DNA of 64,000 bases from Lentihominibacter hominis (GCF_014385065.1 NZ_JACRTA010000002.1:1-64000), one strand, 5' to 3'. Counted from the stretch's first letter, positions 18,232-27,092 are shown. Numbers and translations are program-made. Notes: generated from the letters alone by a model not told the origin.

Positions 18232-18994
18232 TGATATCACCGCCTGTTGCCATTGTAGTAAGAGTGTCAGATATTTTCTGGAACATTTCTTCGGTAGTTG
18301 AATTTCCTCTGTAGATCTGGTGGAAAACCGTCCCGTCACTTATGAAAAGGACTCTTCTTGCATGACTGGCAGCCTTTATGGAGTGGGTTACCATTAATAT
18401 AGTCTGTCCTTCACGATTTATTTCTGTAAAAAGTCTGAGAAGATCGTCGGCTGAACGTGAATCCAAAGCTCCTGTAGGTTCATCAGCCAGTATAAGCTGA
18501 GGGGAAGTTATAAGGGCTCTTGCAACTGCGGCACGCTGTTTTTGCCCTCCTGATACTTCGTAGGGATATTTGTACAGAAGATCTGTGATACCCAGCTTAG
18601 ATGCCAATGGCTTAAGTCGTTTATTCATTTCATTATATTTTTTGCCTGACAGTACGAGGGGAAGAAATATGTTGTCTTTTAAATTGAATGTGTCCAGTAA
18701 ATTGAAATCCTGAAATACAAAACCCAGATTATTTCTTCTGAACGCAGATATCTCCTTTTCACTTATAGCTGTTATATCTTTACCGTTTAAAAGAACCTTA
18801 CCTCTCGTAGGCTTATCGAGCGCGGCCAGTATGTTGAGCAATGTTGTTTTTCCGGATCCTGATTCACCCATTATGGCAATGTATTCGCCTTTTTCCACAG
18901 AAAGACTCACATTGCTCAGAGCTGTAACGTTGTTTTCTCCAAAACGTGTGGTATATACTTTTTGTAAGTTTTTTACTTCTAATAAAACAGTCAT
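18224..18994 (-). CDS. BceA-type ABC transporter ATPase
   Basis: 256 residues with Walker A GESGSGKTT (about 40-48), Q-loop FVFQDFNLLDTFNLKDNI, signature VSGGQKQR, Walker B LILADEPTGALDS and switch His in VTHS. The FNLLDTFN-type Q-loop is typical of BceA. AAGGAGG lies before the ATG. The gene is separated from the upstream kinase gene by a terminator hairpin, so it should have its own promoter, probably driven by the linked response regulator. Confidence 0.92.
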   Translation of the reverse strand: MTVLLEVKNLQKVYTTRFGENNVTALSNVSLSVEKGEYIAIMGESGSGKTTLLNILAALDKPTRGKVLLNGKDITAISEKEISAFRRNNLGFVFQDFNLLDTFNLKDNIFLPLVLSGKKYNEMNKRLKPLASKLGITDLLYKYPYEVSGGQKQRAAVARALITSPQLILADEPTGALDSRSADDLLRLFTEINREGQTILMVTHSIKAASHARRVLFISDGTVFHQIYRGNSTTEEMFQKISDTLTTMATGGDIND

Positions 18995-19040
18995 TTTATT
19001 ATGCCTCCTTAAATGTTTTCCTTATGCTAAGATTACCAGA

Positions 19041-19085
19041 GAAAAAAAGACGCTGCCATGTATTTGTCTTACATCGGAAGCGTCT
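19041..19085 (-). terminator. Terminator between the kinase gene and the BceAB-type genes
   Basis: AGCGTCT/AGACGCT outer stem (19079-19085, 19048-19054) plus an inner ATGTA/TACAT stem, followed on the minus strand by seven Ts. It separates sensor genes from transporter genes. Confidence 0.75.
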
Positions 19086-19108
19086 AATCTTTCAATTTTG
19101 TAAGGTTG

Positions 19109-20125
19109 TTATTCCAGTATCATATCACGTGTTTGAAGATCTATGGAAACTGTAGTTCCAACGCCTACTTCTGACTGTATTGTGATGGCATGTGACAGGC
19201 GTGAGAGAATTTCATTGCATAGATAAAGTCCCAGTCCGGTGGATTTTTGACTGGTACGGCCGTTGTATCCTGTGAACCCTTTCTCTCCTATGCGAGGAAT
19301 ATCTTCGGGGGCGATTCCTATGCCTGTATCTCTTATGATAAGCGTTTTGGGTGCTTCATAAAATATAGATATTTTTCCGGCAGGTGTATATTTGAGAGAG
19401 TTTGAAAGTATTTGTTCTATAACAAAACTGAGCCATTTTTCATCTGTGTTTACTTTGATATTGGTATCAGCTATATCAAGGCTGATCTTTTTAGATATAA
19501 AAAGAGGCGCATATTTACGAACTGCTGATTTTACAATAGAGTCAAGATCGTAACGTTTGATCACATAGTCGCTGCTGTCTGATTCAAGACGTACGTAAGA
19601 AAGTGCCATCTCTACATATTGCTCAATTTTAAAAAGCTGGATGTTGAGAGGTGAACTTTTCGGCTGATCATGAAGTAGCATGTGCATAGCTGATATGGGA
19701 ACCTTTATCTGATGTACCCACATAGCATAATAATCTTCCATATATCGTTTTGAGGCGATATTTTCAGTGATGAGTTCACTTCGACTTTCATAGAGTATTC
19801 GTACAAGATTTTCATACGCCTTATATGTGTCATTTTCTGAGGAAGGCAGGGAACCTAAGGTCAGTGTTATATTGGATGTGGCGTGTTTTAAAGCGTTCAG
19901 ATGTTGGTGAAATTTTGGAAAGTCCAATATGATATATATAGCTACTGTGATTGTACATATTATTGAGGCAAAAACTATGGCGTCAAGATTTACATTATAG
20001 AGAAAAAATATGCCTGATAGTATGATGATGAATATGCCTGATAGTATGATGGCGTTTCTCTTGCTGCGAATATATGCAGCGAAGAAACCGCATTTTTGTT
20101 GGTCTTCATTAAATTCGTTACTCAT
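19109..20125 (-). CDS. BceS-type intramembrane-sensing histidine kinase
   Basis: 338 residues. Two transmembrane helices (about 25-43 and 49-67) are joined by only a few residues, the hallmark of kinases that do not sense the ligand themselves but read the state of their partner BceAB transporter. The H-box MWVHQIKVPISAM puts the phosphorylated His at 138. ATPase motifs include an N-box near SNSLKYTP, RDTGIGI and STGLGLYL. It overlaps the response regulator gene by 4 bases. The transporter genes follow after a terminator. Confidence 0.92.
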   Translation of the reverse strand: MSNEFNEDQQKCGFFAAYIRSKRNAIILSGIFIIILSGIFFLYNVNLDAIVFASIICTITVAIYIILDFPKFHQHLNALKHATSNITLTLGSLPSSENDTYKAYENLVRILYESRSELITENIASKRYMEDYYAMWVHQIKVPISAMHMLLHDQPKSSPLNIQLFKIEQYVEMALSYVRLESDSSDYVIKRYDLDSIVKSAVRKYAPLFISKKISLDIADTNIKVNTDEKWLSFVIEQILSNSLKYTPAGKISIFYEAPKTLIIRDTGIGIAPEDIPRIGEKGFTGYNGRTSQKSTGLGLYLCNEILSRLSHAITIQSEVGVGTTVSIDLQTRDMILE

Positions 20126-20796
20126 TCGATTATATATCCCATACCTTTCTTGGTTTTTATCAGGTCGTGGACACCTATGGCTGCCAGAGATTTTCGCAGG
20201 CGTGTAACGTTTACGGATAAAGTATTTTCATCGATGAAACAATCTGTTTCCCAAAGCTTATTCATCAGGATATCCCTTGATACTACTTGACCTTTGTTTT
20301 CCAGAAGTATTGTGAGAATCTTGTTTTCATTTTTTGAAAGCTCAAGTTTATTATCATGATATGTTACTGTACAGGCAGTACTGTTGAGTATTATGTTATC
20401 ATGCTGGAATATTCCTGACTGCTGCGTGGTAAAATCATAAGTTCTGCGGAGAAGAGCCTGTATCTTGGCAAGCAGCATATCCATATCGAAGGGTTTCGAC
20501 ACGAAATCATCAGCACCCATGTTTATGGCCATGACAATATTCATTTTGTCTCCGGCAGAAGAAATGAACATTATAGGGACCTTTGAAATTTTTCTTATTT
20601 CGCTGCACCAATGATATCCGTTAAAGAAAGGAAGCGAAATATCCATAAGAACAAGATGTGGTTCGATTTCAAGAAACTGTGTCAGAATGTTTCTGAAGTT
20701 ATTGCAGACATTTGATTCGAAGCCCCAGCTGCTGAGTCTGTCTGCAATAGAGTGTGCGATAGTTTCATCATCTTCAACAATAAAGATCTTATACAT
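20122..20796 (-). CDS. BceR-type response regulator
   Basis: 224 residues. The receiver has Glu8-Asp9-Asp10, phosphoacceptor Asp52 (LVLMDISLP) and Lys in VSKPFDMDML. The C-terminal OmpR-type winged helix includes ELSKNENKILTILLENKG and NTLSVNVTRLRKSL. ATG 20796 is chosen because GAGAGGGTG lies just upstream; a longer frame exists but runs into the M20 gene. It should activate the BceAB-type genes in response to peptide flux. It lies 31 bases after the amidohydrolase gene, so it may be partly expressed from that promoter. Confidence 0.92.
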   Translation of the reverse strand: MYKIFIVEDDETIAHSIADRLSSWGFESNVCNNFRNILTQFLEIEPHLVLMDISLPFFNGYHWCSEIRKISKVPIMFISSAGDKMNIVMAINMGADDFVSKPFDMDMLLAKIQALLRRTYDFTTQQSGIFQHDNIILNSTACTVTYHDNKLELSKNENKILTILLENKGQVVSRDILMNKLWETDCFIDENTLSVNVTRLRKSLAAIGVHDLIKTKKGMGYIIE

Positions 20797-20827
20797 TTTA
20801 TCACCCTCTCTTTTAAATGTTCCTGTT

Positions 20828-22009
20828 TTATGCCAGGAGACGCCTGTAGAGTTCGAACCCGCCAAGGAGTACTTTCTCATCAAAATCAAAATTTACGCTA
20901 TGAAGCGAAATACCAGTACCTGTTCCCAGAAGGAAAAAAACTGCAGGGGCGTAATGACCGTAAAATGAGAAATCCTCTGAAATGACAAGAGGCTCTGAGA
21001 ATTCTTCATATCCGCCGGGAAGAGAATCAAGAACCGGCCGTATTTCTCTGTATAGATCAGGATCATTTATCACAGGGGGATAACCATCGCTGTTTGAGAA
21101 ATTTGTTTTACAGTTATATTCATTTGAAATCTGTTTCAGAGTCTCTTTTAGAAGCCTGATAATCATTTGGAATTTTTCTTCGCTGAAAGCTCGTACTGTG
21201 CCGAGCAGATGTGTATAATCGGAAACGATATTTCTTGCATATCCGCTGGTCATTTTACCTATATGGATTATAGTTTTGTCTTCGGGATCTTTTCCGGGAA
21301 TTCTTGGAAGATCTCCTATACCTTCAGGAAATCTCGGTACTGCTCCCGGGATTTGCGAGTGCTTTCTGTAGACTTTATTGAGATAATCTGCGCCTATATA
21401 AAGTGCATCGTTTCCTTCATAGGGAGCCGTGCCATGAGCGGCTTTGCCGTAGATGTCTATGTTTATTTCTGCTGATTTGGGCATGAGGGCATTTGGCCTT
21501 GAGGCTATTTTTCCCGCTTCAATAAATGGCCACATATGTATGCCGAAAATTTTTGTAACATTGTATTTTTCCAAAACTCCGCTTTCACATATTTCTTTTG
21601 CACCTCCAAGAGTTTCCTCAGCTGGCTGAAAGATAAGAAGTACATTGCATTTAAGCTCGTCGAGAGTATCGACATATTGTCCAAGAGTCAGAACCATGGC
21701 CATATGACCGTCATGACCGCAGGCATGCATTTTATTTTCGTGGACGGATCGGTAACTGCAGTTGTTAGTTTCCTGTATAGGCAGGCCATCCATATCGGCC
21801 CTGAATCCGTATGTTTCCTTGCGTCCTTTGTCAAAATAAGCGCAGATACCTGATCCGCACAGAAACGTCATTTTGCAGTTAAGCTGTTCTAAGACAGACA
21901 GCAAATATCGTTTTGTCTGGGGAAGATCTCGGTCGAGTTCTGGTATCTTATGGAGACTGCGTCTATGATTTTTCAATAATTCTTCATAGTTTGTTTCTGT
22001 ATTTATCAT
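20828..22009 (-). CDS. M20D-family amidohydrolase (N-acyl amino acid/hippurate hydrolase type)
   Basis: 393 residues. Candidate metal ligands are Cys97 and His99 in HACGHDGH, the Glu pair in PAEETLGGA, and a C-terminal His (SLHSVNFDF). It also has the RADMDGLP motif at 70-77. The central dimerisation domain is present (AEINIDIYGKAAHG). No signal peptide, so it is cytoplasmic. The family removes acyl groups from amino acids or cleaves small amides; the exact substrate is not clear. It is the first gene before the BceRS-type pair and may supply part of its transcription. Confidence 0.88.
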   Translation of the reverse strand: MINTETNYEELLKNHRRSLHKIPELDRDLPQTKRYLLSVLEQLNCKMTFLCGSGICAYFDKGRKETYGFRADMDGLPIQETNNCSYRSVHENKMHACGHDGHMAMVLTLGQYVDTLDELKCNVLLIFQPAEETLGGAKEICESGVLEKYNVTKIFGIHMWPFIEAGKIASRPNALMPKSAEINIDIYGKAAHGTAPYEGNDALYIGADYLNKVYRKHSQIPGAVPRFPEGIGDLPRIPGKDPEDKTIIHIGKMTSGYARNIVSDYTHLLGTVRAFSEEKFQMIIRLLKETLKQISNEYNCKTNFSNSDGYPPVINDPDLYREIRPVLDSLPGGYEEFSEPLVISEDFSFYGHYAPAVFFLLGTGTGISLHSVNFDFDEKVLLGGFELYRRLLA

Positions 22010-22044
22010 TTTGAATTTCGTCCTTTTGCAGAATGTTATTGTTT

Positions 22045-22073
22045 ATGATAACATAGCTGAAAGTTTAAGGCAA
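22045..22073 (-). promoter_or_regulatory. Promoter of the M20 amidohydrolase gene
   Basis: Minus-strand TTGCCT (22073-22068), 17 bases, TATCAT (22050-22045). Confidence 0.5.
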
Positions 22074-22157
22074 ATAGGAAGGATTTTATCATATAAGCAA
22101 ATTTTAGAAATTTGGTATTAAGATATGATTAAATGTTGAGTACAGCAGATATAGTGG

Positions 22158-22168
22158 TATGTTATAAT
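22158..22168 (+). promoter_or_regulatory. Extended -10 promoter of the cca gene
   Basis: TGTTATAAT, a consensus -10 (22163-22168) with the TG extension, 33 bases before the start. No good -35 at the normal distance. Confidence 0.5.
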
Positions 22169-22201
22169 CATATCATAGATTTACATCGGGAGGAATAGGC
22201 G

Positions 22202-23584
22202 ATGGCGTGCGGAAAAAAGACAATTGTGACAACAGGAGGGCGAGCAGCTTTAGAGCTTTTGAACGATTCAGGATATGAAGCTTATTTTGTGGGCGGATGT
22301 GTCAGGGATTCTATTCTTTCAGATATGGGATATGACGGGCTGCAGGGAATTGATATAGATGTTGCGACTGATGCTGTGCCTGAACAGGTGAAGGAAGTTT
22401 TTCACGATATGAATATAATAGATACAGGATTGAAACATGGAACTGTTACAGTTTTGTTTCCGGCAGATCAGGGCGGATTCATCCCTGTTGAGATAACCAC
22501 ATACAGAACTGAAGAGGGGTATTCTGATGGAAGGCATCCTGATAAAGTGAAATTTACGGGATCTCTTATAAAGGATCTGGAAAGAAGAGACTTTACTATT
22601 AATGCAATGGCTATGGATCTGAAAGGCGAGATAATAGATCCACTGGGAGGAAAAAATGACCTCAAAGACCGAACAATAAGAACTGTAGGATCTCCTGATA
22701 GGAGGTTTAGCGAAGATGCTTTGAGGATAATGAGGGCGCTGAGATTTTCATCGGTATTGGGATTTGATATAGAGAAAGAGACAGAGAATTCTCTTTTTGA
22801 AAACAGTTATATGCTAAAAAATCTTTCTGCAGAGAGACTGTTCAGTGAGTTTAAGAAGCTTTTGACAGGAATAGATGCAGGAAGAACAGTAAGGCAGTAT
22901 GCAGATATTCTGGGAGTTATTATTCCGGAACTTGTAGCGATGAAAGGCTTTGAACAACATAATGAATATCACAAGTATGATGTTCTTGAACATTGTATCA
23001 GGGCTATGGAGGCTGTAGCAGTCAATGATGCAAATAATTTGCATATGAAAATGGCCTCACTTTTCCATGATATAGGAAAGCCGTTGACGTATTCTTTGGA
23101 TGATACGGGAAGAGGACACTTTTACGGACATGCTTCAAAGGGAGCTGAGGTGGCAGAACTCATTATGAAGCGATTTAAAGCTGATAAAAAATTATCTCAG
23201 AGAGTTATTCTTTTGATCAAGTATCATGATCTTATATTTAAAGAAGATGAGAAACTTCTTAAAAGGTGGATGAGACGGTTTTCGCCAGAGATCCTTTTTG
23301 AGATTCTTGATATAAAAAGGGCGGATAATTTTGCCACAGGCAATATGGGAGATGATTTAAAAAGGCGATTTGATAAAATAGAAGCTATGATGAAGGGCAT
23401 TTTGGAGAAACATAAATGTTTTTCTTTGAAAGATCTTGAGGTAGACGGTACAGATATAATGGCTTTGGGGATATGTCAGGGCCCGGAGATAGGAAGGCTG
23501 TTGGATTATCTTTTGGAGGAAGTGATAGAAGGTAAAGTTATAAACAGAAAAGATGATCTTATAAAGGCTATAGAAAAATTTTGA
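22202..23584 (+). CDS. cca: CCA tRNA nucleotidyltransferase / HD-domain protein
   Basis: 460 residues. The nucleotidyltransferase head has GGCVRD at 31-36 and the catalytic acidic pair Asp51/Asp53. Motif RRDFTINAMAMD and the nucleotide-binding EDALRIMRALRF follow. A C-terminal HD domain has LFHDIGKP and GHASKGA. It adds or repairs the 3' CCA of tRNAs. The tRNAs in this window already encode CCA, so repair would be the main task for those, unless this enzyme is a poly(A) polymerase of the same family. GGGAGG precedes the ATG. Confidence 0.9.
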   Translation: MACGKKTIVTTGGRAALELLNDSGYEAYFVGGCVRDSILSDMGYDGLQGIDIDVATDAVPEQVKEVFHDMNIIDTGLKHGTVTVLFPADQGGFIPVEITTYRTEEGYSDGRHPDKVKFTGSLIKDLERRDFTINAMAMDLKGEIIDPLGGKNDLKDRTIRTVGSPDRRFSEDALRIMRALRFSSVLGFDIEKETENSLFENSYMLKNLSAERLFSEFKKLLTGIDAGRTVRQYADILGVIIPELVAMKGFEQHNEYHKYDVLEHCIRAMEAVAVNDANNLHMKMASLFHDIGKPLTYSLDDTGRGHFYGHASKGAEVAELIMKRFKADKKLSQRVILLIKYHDLIFKEDEKLLKRWMRRFSPEILFEILDIKRADNFATGNMGDDLKRRFDKIEAMMKGILEKHKCFSLKDLEVDGTDIMALGICQGPEIGRLLDYLLEEVIEGKVINRKDDLIKAIEKF

Positions 23585-23648
23585 TATAACAGAGGATCTT
23601 TTTTCATTCAACATAAGGTATTGATGTGCGCTATTATTTGCTTTTAAG

Positions 23649-23690
23649 TAAAAAGTGTGTACAGCATGATTTTGCTGTACACACTTTTTA
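23649..23690. terminator. Bidirectional terminator between cca and the collagen-like gene
   Basis: Long stem of AAAAAGTGTGTACAGCA and its complement around a 6-base loop, with A and T flanks that allow function on both strands. Confidence 0.85.
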
Positions 23691-23693
23691 CTG

Positions 23694-24797
23694 TTATCTG
23701 CTGAGTTTGAGAAAAGTCAGGTTTACTGTACCATCTTTAGCGTTCAGAGGGCCATTGTAGACGAGCGAAAATACTGTATCTGTGGGAGCGGCCAGAACGA
23801 AGTGGGACGATCCACAGGCGACAGATCCATCTGCTGTTGTGGCAAAATATACACCTGTGTCAAGATGTGGCAGACCATTATAAAATGGCGTGATCTGCAT
23901 GTAGGATGGATCTACTAATATTGCAGAGACATTGTATGATACAAGATAATATCCAGATTTGATGTTTATATGAGTTAAATCTGATTCTGTGATATTTCCG
24001 GTTACGTCTATTACTGATGGATGTAATGTCAATAGGTTTCCGTCTATGAATCTATCTTGGAAGTCGATAAATGAAGCAAATGTTTCATTTGGCGTTGCAC
24101 CAGTAGGGCCGGTTAGGCCTCTTTCTCCCTGTTCGCCTACGGCTCCTGTCGGCCCAGTCGGTCCAGTAGCCCCTGTAGGCCCTTGCTCTCCTTGAGGTCC
24201 GGCAGGCCCTTGCATCCCTGTGACACCTTTTTCTCCTTGAATTCCCTGTGGGCCTTGTGTTCCTTGGGGTCCGACAGGACCTGCACTGCCAGCAGGTCCT
24301 GTAGCTCCTGTCGGCCCTTGTTTTCCTTGCGGGCCAGCAGGTCCTGTAGCCCCTGTATTACCAGCAGGTCCTGTGACGCCTGTAGGCCCTTGCTCTCCTT
24401 GAGGTCCGGCAGGCCCTTGAATTCCTGTGATACCTTTTTCTCCTTGGATTCCCTGTGGGCCCTGTACTCCTTGAGGTCCTGTGTTGCCAGTAGGTCCGGC
24501 AGGTCCTGTAGAACCCTGTTTCCCCTGCGGTCCTGTAGGCCCTGTGATGCCTGTATTGCCGACAGGTCCGGTTGCTCCCTGAGGCCCTGAAGGTCCTGTG
24601 GCGCCTATAGGGCCTTGCTCTCCGCGAGGCCCGGCAGGTCCGGTAGGCCCCTGAATACCGGTAGGTCCCTGTGGTCCGGTGGGGCCGACTATTAATTTTG
24701 GAAAAGTGTTACACATGCAGCAGCATTTTGTCGGTCTGTATAAAGATGAATTATTTATCCCATGACAGATCGGTTTGTACTTTTTAAAATCTGACAT
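23694..24797 (-). CDS. Collagen-like protein with BclA-type C-terminal domain
   Basis: 367 residues. A 37-residue N-terminal part contains a CCCMC cluster. Residues 38-235 are 66 uninterrupted Gly-X-Y triplets, rich in GPT, GPA, GPQ and GAT. The C-terminal 132 residues are beta-rich and look like the trimeric TNF/C1q-like heads of exosporium glycoproteins. Such proteins form hair-like trimers on spores, with Thr as sugar sites. No signal peptide or anchor is seen, consistent with assembly from the mother cell. The triplets show a higher-order period of 23 triplets (207 bases). Ribosome site TCGGAGG. A sporulation promoter is expected but not identified. Confidence 0.88.
   Translation of the reverse strand: MSDFKKYKPICHGINNSSLYRPTKCCCMCNTFPKLIVGPTGPQGPTGIQGPTGPAGPRGEQGPIGATGPSGPQGATGPVGNTGITGPTGPQGKQGSTGPAGPTGNTGPQGVQGPQGIQGEKGITGIQGPAGPQGEQGPTGVTGPAGNTGATGPAGPQGKQGPTGATGPAGSAGPVGPQGTQGPQGIQGEKGVTGMQGPAGPQGEQGPTGATGPTGPTGAVGEQGERGLTGPTGATPNETFASFIDFQDRFIDGNLLTLHPSVIDVTGNITESDLTHINIKSGYYLVSYNVSAILVDPSYMQITPFYNGLPHLDTGVYFATTADGSVACGSSHFVLAAPTDTVFSLVYNGPLNAKDGTVNLTFLKLSR
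24175..24426. repeat. 207-base higher-order repeat in the collagen-like gene
   Basis: A stretch of about 39 identical bases starting at 24174 recurs from 24381, an offset of 207 bases. At protein level the unit GEKG(I/V)TG(I/M)[10 protein letters not shown] is repeated 23 triplets apart. This is DNA-level duplication that can expand or contract. Confidence 0.75.
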
Positions 24798-24887
24798 ATC
24801 CGACCTCCGATATCTTTCCGAAAAAATAACATTACTTAAATATATTCAGAATTATCTTTAGAGGTGAGAGTTGTTGAGTACTATAAG

Positions 24888-25097
24888 CTATTTAAGGGTC
24901 GGCTTTTTTAATAAAATGCAAATGCAGTAAAAAAGTATTTTAAAGATCCAAAAAGGTTTATAATATTTTCTGACAAACCAGTGTACTTGAAAAATTTCTA
25001 CTGTTATTTTCAGCCTGTTTTTAAAAGATTTTTTTAATTGTTCTTTTTCTTTTGCTTGTATGAGCTTGATGAATTGTTCAGGTGTTATCTTTCGCAT
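24888..25097 (-). CDS. Small basic protein of unknown function
   Basis: About 69 residues from ATG 25097, preceded by AAAGGTGA. The N-terminal half is charged and helical (TPEQFIKLIQAKEKEQLKK). The C-terminal half is hydrophobic and aromatic (FWIFKILFYCICILL), a probable membrane segment, ending KKPTLK. It lies upstream of the collagen-like gene on the same strand (90 bases) and could share its expression. I do not recognise the family. Confidence 0.5.
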   Translation of the reverse strand: MRKITPEQFIKLIQAKEKEQLKKSFKNRLKITVEIFQVHWFVRKYYKPFWIFKILFYCICILLKKPTLK

Positions 25098-25233
25098 AGG
25101 TTTCACCTTTTTAAACATAAAGAATATATGTATATATGAATATAAAAATGATATCATAATTTAAGTATATAAACAGCATGTTTTTACAATTATAATTTTG
25201 GTATTAAAAATTTTTATGAATATAGGTGAGAGC

Positions 25234-25425
25234 ATGCAGAAAATAATCGTTCCGAAAAAGAAAGGTGAAGACGGATATAAAGTAACATCTGTTCGTCTTC
25301 CGGAAGAATTGCTTGACAGATTGAATCGATTCACAGCAAGGACTGAGTTATCAAGAAATGAAGTCATAATTACGTTATTGTCACAGGCTTTGGATATCGC
25401 GGAGATAAAAGAAACACAGGATTAA
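25234..25425 (+). CDS. Ribbon-helix-helix (Arc/CopG-like) DNA-binding protein
   Basis: 63 residues from ATG 25234 with AGGTGAG 7 bases upstream. Residues 16-25 (YKVTSVRLPE) form the DNA-contacting strand, and ELLDRLNRFTARTELSRNEVIITLLSQAL gives the two helices. It resembles solitary Arc-type regulators in Clostridia. There is no toxin gene next to it in the same direction, so it is not an obvious toxin-antitoxin pair. Target unknown. Confidence 0.8.
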   Translation: MQKIIVPKKKGEDGYKVTSVRLPEELLDRLNRFTARTELSRNEVIITLLSQALDIAEIKETQD

Positions 25426-25537
25426 ATTGTCATATGATCATTTTTCTATACCTGAGGTCATCTATAGGGCAGCAGAAATTCTGCTTTTGGCAGATTTTTA
25501 TTAAACTGTAAGATCATTTTGTTTTTTGTAAAAAAAA

Positions 25538-25557
25538 CGGTAGGTGTTAACCTACCG
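25538..25557 (-). terminator. Terminator of the 31-residue peptide gene
   Basis: Perfect 8-bp stem CGGTAGGT / ACCTACCG with a 4-base loop, followed on the minus strand by eight Ts. Confidence 0.9.
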
Positions 25558-25597
25558 AAAAATCTTTATAATACTTTTATAAGTTATTATTTTCTTT

Positions 25598-25693
25598 TTA
25601 CAGCTGACCATGTTTTACAGCCTCATCTATGAGGTAAGCACAATCAGCAAATGTTTTTTTAGCTTTTACTATTATTTTTTTTGTAGCATTCAT
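25598..25693 (-). CDS. 31-residue peptide of unknown function
   Basis: A short frame reading MNATKKIIVKAKKTFADCAY and then LIDEAVKHGQL. It has an AGGGGAT ribosome site 5 bases before the ATG, an extended -10 promoter 33 bases upstream, and a strong terminator 40 bases after the stop. This complete one-gene unit argues that it is real. The N-terminal half is basic, the C-terminal half acidic and helical, with a single cysteine at residue 18. There is no signal peptide, no leader-like Gly-Gly site and no processing partner nearby. I recognise no family. Confidence 0.6.
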   Translation of the reverse strand: MNATKKIIVKAKKTFADCAYLIDEAVKHGQL

Positions 25694-25725
25694 ATTTATC
25701 CCCTCTTTTCCTTAGCTACGTTGTT

Positions 25726-25734
25726 ATTATAGCA
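25726..25734 (-). promoter_or_regulatory. Extended -10 promoter of the 31-residue peptide gene
   Basis: Minus-strand TGCTATAAT, a consensus extended -10, with no clear -35. Confidence 0.55.
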
Positions 25735-25883
25735 CAGTTTTTATGCTTTGTACTGATTTTTGTACAATTTTAATGCGTATATGCATTTTTTAATCTGATC
25801 TTTATTGGTAAAAAATGAAATCACAGATTTGCTGCAGCATAGGACATGGTACTTTATTATGTTGATAGAGGATATGACAGAAA

Positions 25884-25912
25884 TAGGATTCTGAGTTATC
25901 AGAGTCCTATTT
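25884..25912 (-). terminator. Hairpin at the end of the DUF815 gene
   Basis: AATAGGACTCTGA pairs with TCAGAATCCTATT with one mismatch; the hairpin includes the TGA stop. The T tract is short, so its strength is uncertain. Confidence 0.5.
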
Positions 25913-27092
25913 TTAAAAGTTCTATAAATTGTTTGGCTGTTCTTGGACTTCGGCCATTTTTTCTGATGGCATGGGCTTCTGCTTTTTTGAAAAGTTCTTG
26001 TTTATCCATATCTATGCCATACTGATCTGCCAGAGCTTTTACAATAGAAAGATATTCTTCTTTATCAGGTTTCTGGAAAGTCACGGCAAGACCGAAACGT
26101 GCTGAAAGACTCATGGTTTCTTGCATAGTGTCATTAATATGAAGTTCATCTCCCATTCTGTCTCTGAAATTTTCTTTTAGCAAGTGTCTGCGGTTACTGG
26201 TGGCGTAAATTACTACATTATCTCCACAGCCTGATATACTGCCTTCGAGAGTGGCTTTCAGAGCTGAAAAATTATCATCGTTGCCTGTGAAGCTGAGATC
26301 GTCTATGAAAAGTATGAATTTCAGGGGATTTAAAGAAAGCTCCTCCATCAGCCAAGGAATTTGATAAAGTTGATTTTTCTTTACTTCTATAATACGAAGT
26401 CCTTTTGGCGACAGGTCTGCCGCAACGGCTTTTACAGTTGAGCTTTTGCCTGTTCCGGCATCTCCGTAAAGAAGCATATTGCTGGCGCCTTTTCCATCTA
26501 TCAGGGCTTTTGTATTTTTTATTATAATATTGCGTTCTCTTTCATATCCAAAAAGCTGATTCAGAGGCTGATAGTCGGGATGGACAACAGGAACTACATT
26601 TCCTTCCTTCAGTCTGAAAAAACAGTACTTGGCATATATGCCATAGCCGGTTACGGAAATATTGCTGAGTTTCTCCATAAAATCATATTGTATATCTATA
26701 GGGCGCGTAGTCCATTCCGGAAGAAAACCTTCATATCCGATTATGTCCTGAAATGAATCTGATGTCAAAGATGCGATTTTTTGAAGAATAGAAAGCTCAT
26801 GGTCTACAGAATCTCGTATGACATGATCTATATGTTTTTTTTCGGCATGTCCTTTCACATAAAAGTTGTCATCCTGAAGAACCAATGTTTTTATATAATC
26901 TGTAAGGCTGGCAGTATTTTTGTAAAGGGCTGATACAAAACGGCTGTAAAGATCTATTGATGTGTTAGTGTCTTTATCCTCGATGGTATCAAGAAGCAGT
27001 CTTAGACATGATATAGCCGGATCTTCTTTTAGTTTTGAAAATACTGTAAGAGAATCTATTTCCATTTTTAATTGACTAAAATATTTTTTCAT
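25899..27092 (-). CDS. DUF815 family AAA-type ATPase
   Basis: 397 residues. The N-terminal 180 residues are helical and family-specific. The ATPase core has Walker A GDAGTGKSS (about 217-225), Walker B KFILFIDDLSF, and sensor 1 ATSNRRHL with an arginine-rich segment after it. A C-terminal lid follows (KNGRSPRTAKQFIE). The family is known as DUF815 or YcaC-like ATP-binding proteins in Firmicutes; its role is not established. GGAGAT precedes the ATG. It diverges from the pseudouridine synthase gene. Confidence 0.85.
   Translation of the reverse strand: MKKYFSQLKMEIDSLTVFSKLKEDPAISCLRLLLDTIEDKDTNTSIDLYSRFVSALYKNTASLTDYIKTLVLQDDNFYVKGHAEKKHIDHVIRDSVDHELSILQKIASLTSDSFQDIIGYEGFLPEWTTRPIDIQYDFMEKLSNISVTGYGIYAKYCFFRLKEGNVVPVVHPDYQPLNQLFGYERERNIIIKNTKALIDGKGASNMLLYGDAGTGKSSTVKAVAADLSPKGLRIIEVKKNQLYQIPWLMEELSLNPLKFILFIDDLSFTGNDDNFSALKATLEGSISGCGDNVVIYATSNRRHLLKENFRDRMGDELHINDTMQETMSLSARFGLAVTFQKPDKEEYLSIVKALADQYGIDMDKQELFKKAEAHAIRKNGRSPRTAKQFIELLKIGL

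Noticed and set aside
24183..24590. Long open frame antisense to the collagen-like gene, rich in Ser, Arg and Cys
   Set aside because: It is the mirror of the Gly-X-Y repeats; it has no ribosome site and its length follows from the repeat composition.
24100..24700. Regularly spaced repeats that could suggest a CRISPR or satellite array
   Set aside because: The repeats are in frame with Gly-X-Y codons, have no unique spacers and are explained by the collagen-like protein.
25471..25488. AGCAG/CTGCT hairpin after the ribbon-helix-helix gene as a terminator
   Set aside because: The stem is only 5 bp with a short T tract; too weak to call.
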